DNA of 64,000 bases from Gnetum montanum (Eukaryota; Streptophyta; Gnetopsida; Gnetales; Gnetaceae): NCBI GenBank assembly GCA_015680685.1, contig MNCI01004604.1:689779-753778 (forward strand), given 5' to 3'. The position numbers and the translations under genes were made by a program. Under the pieces are notes generated by a model, which was given only the letters and a program-made list of their open reading frames with translations, did no database searches and was not told where the DNA came from. Below, one piece after another: positions 10,356-20,602 of the stretch (position 1 is the stretch's first letter; each line of letters opens with the position of its first letter).

Positions 10356-13300
10356 ATGGCACCTAAAGCGAAAAGGAAGAACACGAAATTGGCTAAGATC
10401 GACGAGGTGCAAGAGAATTTGGAGCACGCTTCGCAGGCACTGGTCGAAGTAAGGGACCCTACGCCCTTGAACCGGTAAGCCATCTCTTGCATATTTGTAT
10501 TATTCTGGTAGTGTTTATTGTTGTAGCATTGTTCACGTAAATGAGGGTTTTTGACTATGGACCTCGCTTTAGGAGAGGGTTTAATGGGGTTGCGTCTATC
10601 GCTGTTGCCAGGGACAAACCTTGCACTGTTGCAAGGGTTTTGGCGATTTCAGCATGACTAACTAAGCGTAATTTGTAGGTTTTCTATATTTGAACATGCA
10701 AATGTGAATCTAGATGTTGATCTATGTATTACGTTTTCTGTACAGTGTTATGCTAAAGCCTGTTTTGATCATCTTGGATATTGTTGGGGTTTTGTGTTGT
10801 ATAAACCCGATCGTGCCTAATGTCCCTCCCCCACAAACTTGGTTGCATGGGATGGCCATATGGTTTCGAAAGGGTGTGCTGGAGTTTTTGCAGTTCTTAC
10901 TGCATAACTATAGCATTATTATATGGTCTAATTTGTCAGGCGATATTGTTGGTGCCATTCTAGAGCACCTGCTAGTGGGTTTGGCACAAGGGATCCTGGC
11001 TTTCTTGATAGACGGAGCCTTCGATACTGGACGTCTCAAGGATCGAGAACTTAGCGCCCGAGGTTTGAGGTGCTTAGGTTGGATCTGGAAAATGGCCCAG
11101 TTTAGTTGCTACCACGCATATAACACTCTGTTCGTGGCTCGCCATGTCTCAACCTACTTCCAGAACCCAGTAGGCACTGTGTATTATTCAGGCGGGTAAG
11201 TAGTTTTGTTGACTGTATTTTTGTTATATGTCTGCTATCTGAGTTTTGCAAAACGTAAGATGAATCTATGTGGTATGGTATAGGTTTTTTATTCATGAGA
11301 ACAGGTTAGTAGGAGATGGTGATACGTTGTCATGGACCGAAATGGCAATAAAGGCGTTTACCTCAACTAACAACGTACGCGCTGGTGTGATGGGACAGAT
11401 CAGCTTCGACATTTATGAGTACCCCACCCGCTATGCTGACACTTTTGAGAATTGCCCGAATCTCGGGTGGCTACATGATAACTGGACCTTGGATCCACCC
11501 CTTACCATTGAGGACGTGCGGAGGAACCTTCCTCCATTTCCTTTGCCATTTGGGCCTAGTAAAACTGCTGCATATTCTATTGTTGCATGGTATAGTTGTG
11601 AATTGTGAACCTTGCATAATAATATTTTTGTTTGACCTGTGTCTTACGTTGTTTAGTCAGGGAATCCCAGGAGATTACCCTTACAATTTCCAGCCGCGAG
11701 GTGAATACCATCCTCTTCGGCTACGACGACATCAAGGATGCACAATGCTGGCTTGACCACACGGCAGCCCTAGTTGCGGTGGTCACCAAGATCCGAGAAG
11801 CGAGGTTAATGCATTTATTTTTAGCTGCAACCCCTGATGTCCCCGCTAGTGAAATGCTAACCCTGGTCAACTCCTTCAACGAAAAAGCAGAGCGTTTTTG
11901 TACATGCGTGCATAATGTACGTGTACGTTTTGACATTGACACTCAGCTCTTTGCAGACCTCTTCGGCATCCCCTCTGATGGCCTTCCCATAGACGAGAAG
12001 GTGAAGAGGAGTCTCGACTGCTAGAAGTGGCTAGAGGAGTGGGTAAGGGTCAAGAAGGAGCCTAAAGGGATTCCTTGTGAAAGAATTAAACTAGGAGTCG
12101 CCAAGACAGTTTATCCCCTTTTCTGGGCCCGGACTTTCTCCAAAACGCTCTCGCAAGGGAAGTTCTTTTTCATAGAGCAAACTCGTATTATGTAGGAGGT
12201 TCTGGAAGAAGGGACCCAGTTCAATTAGGCAAGCTATTTTGCTGCGGGACTGTGCACTAAGATGATTAGGCTTCGCAAGAAGCTCGAGTCTCATTTCAAT
12301 GTGCATTACGCCTTCGTCATAGCTTGCCTTCGGCGTTTTGCTGAGTTTTTGGTCATCCAAAGGAATGGGGTCTGGGTGCAACAAGACCGAGACCAGCTAT
12401 CCAAACCTTGGATTATGCGTATCCTCAGCACTACCCGTGGGTAGGATCCTCCGGTAGGGATTGGGGAGTCTCTGTCAATAACAACCAAGGGTTTGGCGGC
12501 ATCTCGACTGCGAGGCCCCGATAGTGTAGGTGGGATAATGCCTACTTACACTGGCGATGCCTCACGAGGGAAACATTTGGTGGCGGAAATTGTAGAACCT
12601 GTAGCTCGGCGTAAAAGGCTTCGTATAATCGAGGCTTCTACAGAGCCTGGGGACGGTATAGGTCAAACTGTGGAAGTTAGGATTCAATGGAGTAAGCCTC
12701 CACCTGGTAAGCGTGAAAGAGATGTATTGAAAACTGTATTATGCAATGTTTACTTAGAATATTTTGAATGATGTATGAAATGTACTATGATATGACTAGT
12801 GAAAATTACGGAGCAGCTAACCCCTGAAACAGGGGTAGTGATACTAAGTCATGGGGAAGGGGCCCTAGTTTTAGAAAAAGAGGCCCCAGCTGTTAGAGTG
12901 AGCCACGCATAGACCCTTGTGCTTGAGGAGGCCCCATCTGTTGGAACCAGTGACGCACAGACTCATGTGCGTGAAGAGGAGAAGGAGGTGGAAGATGTTG
13001 GCAAGGTTGCCACTATCACCGGTAGAGGTAATGAGCGTATTGGAAATTTTACAGAATTCTGTTACTAATTAAAGTTTCTAACTTGACTACGCTATAGGAG
13101 AAGGGGATACGTCTACGTCCGCCACTATGAATAGAGCGTGGAGAGACTTTCCCAACAAGTTCACCTTCATGGAAGGGGTTGTCAACGATATGATCGAGCA
13201 CCTCGAGCGCATCGATCCTAAAGCTGGTACACTGTAGTTATAAAAGGTGTATTTTACTATATAGTGGTAATGTGTGATATACATTGATAATGTTTGCTGT

Positions 13301-14435
13301 TAGGAGCTCACCTTCGATGGGACCCAACGGAGCCCATTGATTTGAACATAGTGGAGCCTCCATCGGATGGGGCAGTCGTGCCACATCACATTTATGAAGA
13401 GATGCGTAAATGTGCGTTACGCTCAACTCGCTCCTTATGGGAGAGTAAAGGTGTGAATAAAAACCTCTAGAAAAGGCTGCAGAGGTCAGATCAGAAGATT
13501 GAGTCTCTGACCAAAGAGGTCAGAGACCTAAAGTCGCGATGCGAATTCCTACAAGTGCGGGAGATGGGTGACGAGGACTGGCATACTACTGTTATTGACT
13601 ACTCCCATTATTGGACTGCGATCAAAAACAACATGCAAACCAGTCGGGCGTTGGTAGAGCAGTGGATGCAGATAGAGCTCCTAGCTTAGAAAATCCAGGA
13701 TTGGAGGGATTACTATGCAAGTGTGCAAGAGTGGGGGTAGAAGGAAAAGGACCACAAACATTTGTATAAGCGAGAAAGCATCACTTATCACAAACTTTAC
13801 CGCGATTCTGCCGTCAAAGCTCAATCCTTGCAAGTCTTCCTTGACGTCATTGGAGCATCCGAAGTCTTCAAGAAGTTTGAAGAGTAGGTGACTGTAAGTG
13901 CATTCCCGGAAAGGGAGATGACTCTCCCTGGGGGCCAAACTACAGTCCCTACATTCTTCCCTGACCCGCCTCACTGGACTAGCATGGAGAAAGGGAAGGT
14001 GAAGGCTGGAGCTTCCTTGGGAGATGATGTGCGGTCGGACCTAACTGAGGAGGAAATTATGAAGCGCTTGTGGGCCAGCCTAGAAAAGCTTCCTTTTACT
14101 GCGGAAGCAGGGCCATCGTGAGTAAGTTTAATCATGGCTAAGTCTAAATTTTCCTATTGCGTTGTCAAACTTTGTCTTGCTAATGTGTTTTTTAAATCTA
14201 GGTGCCCAAAGGGGATAGAGAAGATGAGCAAGCTAAGGAGCAAGCGCAGGAAGAGGAGCGTAGTGATGAAGAGGGTCCCCCTATGGAGCCAATGCCAGAG
14301 CAAGGACCTCATGAAGAAGAAATTCCTCATGAAGGAATACTTCCCAGAAGAGAAGGTCCACTAGAGGAAGACCCATTAGGGTTAGAGCCGAACTTAAGAG
14401 ACACTAGTGACAGTGGCATTAGGGGAGATGCGTAA
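10356..14435 (+). pseudogene. Antisense multi-exon gene, copy A: FCP1/NIF-like HAD domain plus unknown C-terminal regions
   Basis: Exons read as 10356-10474, 10746-11195, 11284-11558, 11657-12706, about 12798-13021, 13098-13226, 13304-14117 and 14202-14435. Exons 1-4 join in one frame across GT/AG borders. Exon 1 begins MAPKAKRK. Exon 2 holds KPVLIILDIVGVLC, WFRKGVLEFLQFLL, IIIWSN and YNTLFVARH..FQNPVGTVY. These align in order with the plant FCP1-like (NIF, HAD) domain around its DxDGT, RP..FL, WSS and NT..DD..NP motifs. The second Asp of DxDGT is Val, and the later DD is AR. Exon 4 (LFADLFGIPSDG, ESHFNVHYAF) is unrecognised. Exon 7 is coiled-coil-like; the last exon is acidic. Eight in-frame stops, all TAG, lie at 12022, 12193, 12226, 12442, 13468, 13687, 13738 and 13885. 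The phase into the last exon is unsettled. Confidence 0.82.
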
Positions 14436-14975
14436 TTGTGGTTTACGCATGATTTTATTGATTGGAATCAACGACGGTTATGCTAATGACTGGAAGACTA
14501 GCTACGAGATTTTTGTGGAAATTTTAAATGCTATTCATTTTTGTTTTATCTTTTGCGTTTTTATCTACAAAGTGTAAGCATAATTGTTAAGGATTTTTCC
14601 TAGGTTATTCCTATGGAATAGAAGAGTTAGTTTAAGGTCATTGCAGGCCATATGCATAAACTGGGGACTAGTTTTAGGCCATTGCGGGCCGTCATAGGAG
14701 TTTGCGTAAATTGGAAATTAGTTTAAGGCCATTGCGGGCCCTTTGCGTAATATAGGAAGCGTAAATGATGACAGTATATAATTCTGCATAATTAGGCTAA
14801 AGTGATTAAGTAACATGAATAGCGTACGTAAAATAAATGCAATAGTGTAAAGAGATGGCAAGCGTAAAAATTGAAAACTTTTATAACGTAAATATGTATT
14901 GAGTGAAAAAATAGACTGCTAAATGCAAATGATGATAGCTGATAAAAATATGATAATATGCATAAATTCCATTCT
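14436..14975. repeat. GGCC-containing short repeats between antisense gene and protease (E1)
   Basis: Three imperfect units of the type AGTTTAAGGCCATTGCGGGCC lie at about 14630-14760. The rest, to 14975, is A/T-rich with no gene. Similar GGCC repeats occupy the same position in E2 (38360-38660) and E3 (62515-62620). Confidence 0.7.
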
Positions 14976-17900
14976 TCAACCATCAATCCTCAGTTGTCCC
15001 TTAATGGCCTTCACGTTGAGTGTTGTGTAAGGGTGGGGGGATTTACAATCTGATTCCTCTACGCCGCCATCCTGAAATGGCAAGTTGGCCCAGGCTAGAC
15101 TGTCGTCATTAGTGTCGATTTTTTGAGGGATTTGGGGATAGGTTTGATCATCCGATGTTTCTATCTTTGAACCCCGTTCTTCTTCAATGTTGTTAACAAT
15201 CCTAGGGGTGATTTCATCACCGCATATTACAACCTCCCCTCCAGCATAGGGTAGGTGTATCTCTTGGTGTATCGGTAATGAAACCGCCCTCAGGTGGGCT
15301 AACCACGACCTCCCTAAGATCAAGTTGAATCCAGGCATCTCCTTGATGACTAGGAATGTGGCCTCTGTTGGGAATTGATCTCCTACCACAAATTCGATAC
15401 GGACTATCCCTTTGACCTGAACCTTTGCCCTGTTGAACGATTTTACGCAAGCTATCGTCGTGGGAGTGATCTGGTCAACCAGACCCAACCTATCCATGAT
15501 GGAATAAGGAATGATGTTTGTAGCTGCGCCATCGTCCACGTGTACCCTCCGGATTCGGTACTGACCGACCCGAATGGTGATGAACATGGGTTCAGTTGTC
15601 ACCTAACCTTTCTCAGGATCATATTTGATAGACTTGTCATGAAAGGTGAGCGAGGTAGGCCTAGATTTCTCAGCTTGGGAAGGAAACATGACAGCATGTC
15701 TCGCTTCTTCCTCCGCTAGCAAGCTTTCATTCATAGATATGGATGTAAGCATGCAGACCATAGCCTCACGGTGTTCCTGAGACATCATAAGCAGATCATA
15801 GAGGCTCAATGTTGTATTTTTTTGTTTGAGAGCCTGTTTGACCTGCGTAAACACGTCGAGGAGGTCCTTCTCTCTGCTGGGTTGTTTATCTCCCTTGTCC
15901 TCTTCCATTCGGCCCAAGAGACGAATCTCCCGAGGTGGCATGCTGTCAGTTGGGGGGTTGTTCTTTCCTTTTCCGAGAAGAGGTGGCTGCGTTCCTGCAC
16001 CTTTATCCTACCTCTGGGGTACAGGCGAAGGCACAAAGGCCAGGGGCCTAGGCTTAGGGAAGCCGAGCGTAAAACGATCTTTCGTCACGTTAACAGATGT
16101 ATCCTCTCCCTTTCTCTTGTTAGGTGATGGTTGACAGTTTTGGTTAGAGGTCTGCTCCTACGTGAGAGGAGCAATTGGTGGTTTTGGCATCCTAATGATA
16201 AAGGGTGCCCTAGGCATGGGCACGGATGAGGCCGTGTCTTGTCTGTTACTGTGTGGCTGAGCGGAATTCTGTGAAGGTGCACGAATGATAAAAGGTCGCT
16301 TTGACACACCACTAGCTATCGATGAAAGGCTTCCCCCCTATTGTGAGTTGGTAGGTACACGTAAAACAAAAGGTTATTTGGGTGATACTTTCCTCTCACC
16401 GTCCGTACACACTACGCTAATCATGTAAGGTGCATAGTTTGTGTTCAGCGGATCCTTATACACGTGCAACGCTTGGTTTTCCGGATGCGTTGGATTACTG
16501 CCATCTAATTTTAAATGACCATCGTCGATCATGCATTGAATATCATCCTTCAACACCCAACAGTAATCTGTGTGATGACCACACAGCTGGTGTTAGTCAC
16601 AGAAACGGTCCAGCATGAAAGATTTCAGAACTGGTGGCTTGTTAGGCAGGGCAAAATAAGGATTCTTCAGCAATTCACAATGATGTCTGTGACGCTTCAG
16701 AGCTTCTTCAGATACCCTTTTGGGTTATATATATCTAGCCCCTAACAATTGTTTCAACAGTTCTGCATGTTTTATAGGCAGGGCTGTATACTTTGAGCAG
16801 TCTTTACGCTCAAAGTTTGGTTTTGGATGGGGAGAGCTTTCAAGGACAGTTGTGTCTTGGCTAGTGCTACTTGCATTGTCCGTGGTCTCAGAAGGTGCCA
16901 TAGGTGCCTTCTTGTTCTTGTTCTTTGTGCCTTTAGCCAGCGCAGCCACTGTCATTGTTGTCACTTTGCCTTTGTCCTTGCCTTTGTTATGTGCATTTTT
17001 GTAGGCAACATACGCCAGGTCTTTGCTGGCCTCCGTAGCATCTTGAATGCTTCTAATCTGAGCGAAGGCCTGATGTAAGGAGTTTGGGGAAAGGTAATAC
17101 AGCTTTGACTTGATAAAGTCATTGACTACTCCTTTGAAGATGGCCAGTAAATGTGAGTCCGCGATTGGCTCACAGATTTCATTCAAAGTAGCATTCCAAC
17201 ACTGTATGAACGTCTGGACTAGTTCGAGAGGATCTTGTTTCACTCCCATGAGTTGATCTAACGTGACTTCCAGCTTTAAGTTGTCTTTAAAGTGAGTCAC
17301 GAATTGTGTCAGAAGCTCTTCCAAGGTTGAAATGGAAGAGCGTGGGAGGGATCGATACCAATCTAGAACTTTCCATGTCAAAGACATAGCAAAGACGTGG
17401 ATAATCATGTGAGGCCACTGCTGCAACAACAAGGATTCAAGTCTAAAAGTGACCAAGTGAGCATTAGGATCCCCCTCCCCATTATACTTGGTAAAATGAG
17501 GTAAGGACATCCCAGGTGGCAACGACAACATGGGGACCGCTGGACTAATGGGATCATCTTGGTAAAAGTTCATGATCTGTACAGTGTCCAAGCTAGCGGC
17601 CTTAAGATGCCTAACCTCCTCAGTGAGGGTTTGAATTAGTAGAAAGGCTTGATCTAGACCTGTTTCTAGAGGTGTTTGTGCAAGAGGACCAGGGGGCTGA
17701 CCTGGGAAAGCAGGACCAAGCGGTGGAAATGATGGGATGGTTTGGCTAGTAGATGGTGGGGCGAGGATCCTTGCAGGCAGGGGTGCCTATGAAGACCACC
17801 ATCCACTAGTTTGGAAAGAGAGATTGGCCTCCGCTGGCTACACGGGATGAGGATAGGGATATTGCGGGTTCACCTGTGGAATATGCATTGTAGGTGCCAC

Positions 17901-18767
17901 CGAGGGTTGCACACCGTACACCACAGACTGGTTGTGTTGTGCCGTGGGGTAGGTCCACTAACTTGCGGCAGGCTATTGGATAGGTATCTATGGTTGCACG
18001 ATGGTAGTGATCTGCTGGGTTGGAGGGGGCAGCAACGATAAGGTTTTCATGGGGCGAGTTGTGGATATGGTTTGGGGTTGGATCTACAGAATAAAATGGG
18101 GCACGGTGGTTGCTAGAACCACCACCGGAATGCTGAGTACACATGGTGAGGAAATCACCCCCGTGTTGTTGTGGGGTACTTGCACTTACAGCCCAGAGGG
18201 CTGCGCAATGCCTTGCGAAATGATAGGGACATGCGTCTGTGCGGTCATGGCTGGGTTGAGCGAGGTGCCTTCTCTGTTAAAAGGGAATAATGGGTTGATG
18301 TAAGTGTGGGGACTAAGGGTGTGATACGAATGCTCAGAATGGGCTGCAAACTCAACATCTTCCTCCTCCCCATTCTGGGGTTCTGTCATAGCCCGTGCAG
18401 GCTGGCTCTTAGCCATGACCAACTATGTTATAATTTCATGTTGCTAGTCTATTAAAGGGATGATGTCATAGGCTGTTGTGGTGAAATCCTGGCCCCCTTG
18501 ATCTATCATCTCGAAATTTCACTTCGCCTCGATTTCGGCTCAGCTAAGGGCAAGCTTCGCCTGGATCTTGACGCAGATAAAGTTGTATTCCTCAAGGGTC
18601 ATGACAGTAAATATTGGGTCCTTTCCCTACAGCCTCAATGACCGACGCGATGGTCCCTGAGGTCCCGCTGCACCAGGAGCTGGCCTGGTGACAGTGATAG
18701 GGTTCACAGATGCGGCACCCAAGTCAGCGGCGACCATGGTGGTTGTGGTTGTGTAAGATGGATCCAT
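14976..18767 (-). pseudogene. gag-pro: E1 gag-protease (single frame, nonsense-broken)
   Basis: One frame of 1264 codons from the ATG at 18767 to 14976 without net frameshift, interrupted by stop codons, mostly TAG. The N-terminus begins MDPSYTTTTM. A Pro/Gln-rich part follows, and then a retrotransposon gag domain at about 17560-17000 (FTKYNGEGDPNAHLVTF, LDWYRSLP, FVTHFKDN). A zinc-knuckle-like C..HQLCGHHTDYC lies near 16600. The protease is at about 15560-15230 (VHVDDGAATNIIP, then NLILGRSWLAHL); the DDGA active-site motif is of the Tat/Athila style. A TAG at 15603-15605 separates the linker from the protease, and E2 has a TAG at the same codon. The conserved tail after the protease (LAWANLPFQDG) recurs in E2 and E3. 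Confidence 0.88.
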
Positions 18768-19009
18768 TGATCAGGGAGATTAATTAACAATAAACAACTA
18801 GATCTAAGAGAAGAAGTGATGGACAAAGAAGATCACGCTTAGGCTTTCTACCCTGCAGGATTCTAGAGGAATCGTTAAGGTAACCGATCTACACCACATG
18901 AACGTTCGTAAACTTCCCTAGAGGTATTACATTCACGTTTTTGGCAACGCGAGTATAGATCGCTAATAGGGCTACCCATAAAAAATACTAATCAGAGGTT
19001 CAAGCCCTC
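18768..19009 (-). other. E1 leader between primer binding site and gag
   Basis: A 5' untranslated stretch of the element with no coding or repeat signal. It presumably carries packaging functions in an active element, but nothing specific is visible. Confidence 0.5.
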
Positions 19010-19027
19010 TTTCTAGTGCCAGAAAAC
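19010..19027 (-). promoter_or_regulatory. Primer binding site of E1
   Basis: Directly inside the 5' LTR the - strand reads GTTTTC then TGGCACTAGAAAGAGGGC. TGG is the complement of a tRNA CCA end. E2 (TGGCATTAGAAGCGG at 33780) and X (TGGTGCTATAAGGAGGG near 25350) have the same site at the same place. Further in, the + strand contains AGAGG-TTCAAGC-CCTCT, a T-arm-like 5-bp stem and 7-base loop. The tRNA itself is not identified. Confidence 0.75.
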
Positions 19028-20602
19028 TGTAACGATGGAAAATGTCGGCAGCTGGAAAATACAAAACAAAATTCTGTGTACACAGTTTTAACCACGGATC
19101 TGTGCGAGGGCTATGCTGGAAAAATGAATCCGCAGAGCCCTGAACAGTCTTGTCGATTAGAGAGGGACTTACTAATCAGTAAACTAATGGAGATTATGGA
19201 TGTTGTGTGGAGAAATTTGACTCGACGGGTCGCAAAATGATAGAAAAAAAATGTAGATGAATTACAATGATGATAACGCTAACATGGTAAGAAGAAGCAG
19301 AAATCAGAGGAACACATGGTTTCAAGATCTACGTTTTGACTTGAAAAATAAATATTTTGTATATCACGTTACAATGGGGAGACCCCGATTACTTGATGTA
19401 AGGAAAACACAAAATAACAAGAAAACTGTCCAAGCAGAGGTACAGAATGGAGTCCGATCTACCTCGTAGGCCAGAGATGGGATGCAAGGGAGGTCAAGTT
19501 CTGACGTCTATTGATCAACTGCTTCTGACCAATAGAAACTCACAAACCACACCAAATCATCTCTTGATCTGTGATCTACTCCTTTTGCCTTAGGTAGTCT
19601 TTGCTCAAAACTGTTGACAATCACCAATGGAGAAAGTTGTGTCTTCACCAAGGGACCGATCGCTCCTGCTGCCAATGCTCGACCAAAATATGCTCTGTCT
19701 CTATTAGAAGGTGATGTTGTCAAAAGTTGCCAAAGTGCTGCTCTCTCTGCTTCTTTTTTTTCTCTGTGTTCTTTTTTGTCTATCTTCGTATGTTTTCACT
19801 AACTGAAGTATTTATAGGTTTGACGACGTGTGGAGAAGGTCTGGCCATGATGACACATGTTTCAAACCTTTCGAAATTCCATTGACCTAACCAGCTTTTT
19901 GTTGAACTTTATGATTACGCACAATACGCTCATTTGCGTATTGTGCGTGTGAATAACAGATGTGCGTCGAGCATATCTCAGCTGACTTTGGGCTACATTA
20001 CGCTCATTCACATTGTGTCGCGTGCAGGAGCGTAACAAAGCATGAAAATAATGTATTCAAGCTATTTTATGCTCGTTTACGCCGCCGAGCATAGTGAAGC
20101 ATAAACGATGATTAGCTTGCCGATGCATTACGCTAGGATACGCCGCGTTGCGTAATGAGCGTAATGTGATCTATCCGCAAGAAAAGGAAAAATAGTTGAT
20201 CTGTTGCGCTTCTTCTGGACTTTCTTTGGCTTTTTCTAAGCTCATTACGCTGCCATGTGTACCAAAGCGTAAACTCGGCCTTGGACAAAAGACTTAGCAA
20301 AATATACGATAAGTCGCATATTACGCTGCTAAAGCCTCTCTAGATCCCAAACTAAGTTGCCTTCTGATACTAGACTATGTTGAACAGAAGCACGCTAAGC
20401 ATCATTACGCTACATCGCGTGATATAGCATACAAAGATAAAACATAGTGATGTTGGAAATCTGCAAAGGAAATTGAAGACTTGATGCTACGCATCTCTTT
20501 GCCTTACTCTACCTTGTTCTCCCTTCTGGAATTCGGTCATGTATTCTTGCCTGAATCGGGAATCTTCGCTTGAGGTCGACTCGCAATTTTCACAGTGTTT
20601 CA
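19028..20602 (-). repeat. 5' LTR of E1
   Basis: 1575 bases, the partner of 3113-4688. It has the same TGAAACA...GTTACA ends, a TATA box at 19809-19816 on the - strand, and the same dyad-rich upstream section. A short open frame on the opposite strand (19257-19469, MNYNDDNANM) is present in both LTRs, but that is expected of sequences that were identical at insertion. Confidence 0.92.

Larger units (their letters stand above)
3113..20602 (-). mobile_element. E1: complete Tat/Ogre-type LTR retrotransposon carrying an antisense gene
   Basis: In sense order on the - strand: 5' LTR 19028-20602, primer binding site 19010-19027, gag-pro 18767-14976, an opposite-strand gene 10356-14435, RT-RNaseH-integrase 9930-6463, minisatellite 6440-5880, spacer, polypurine tract 4701-4693, 3' LTR 4688-3113. 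Both LTRs run TGAAACA...GTTACA and align end to end. In a hand-compared stretch of about 235 bases they differ at roughly one position in ten, so the insertion is old. The flanking pentamers (ACGCC left, AATGC right) do not match, so either the target duplication has decayed or a flank has been rearranged. Confidence 0.9.

Noticed and set aside
17806-18144. 112-codon - strand open frame in the gag region
   Set aside because: It is out of the gag frame; the gag frame continues through the same bases with a sensible Pro/Gln-rich translation and a few stops.
18950-19020. Possible tRNA gene beside the E1 5' LTR
   Set aside because: Only a T-arm-like part and a CCA end are visible; no D arm, anticodon arm or matching 5' acceptor strand could be found.
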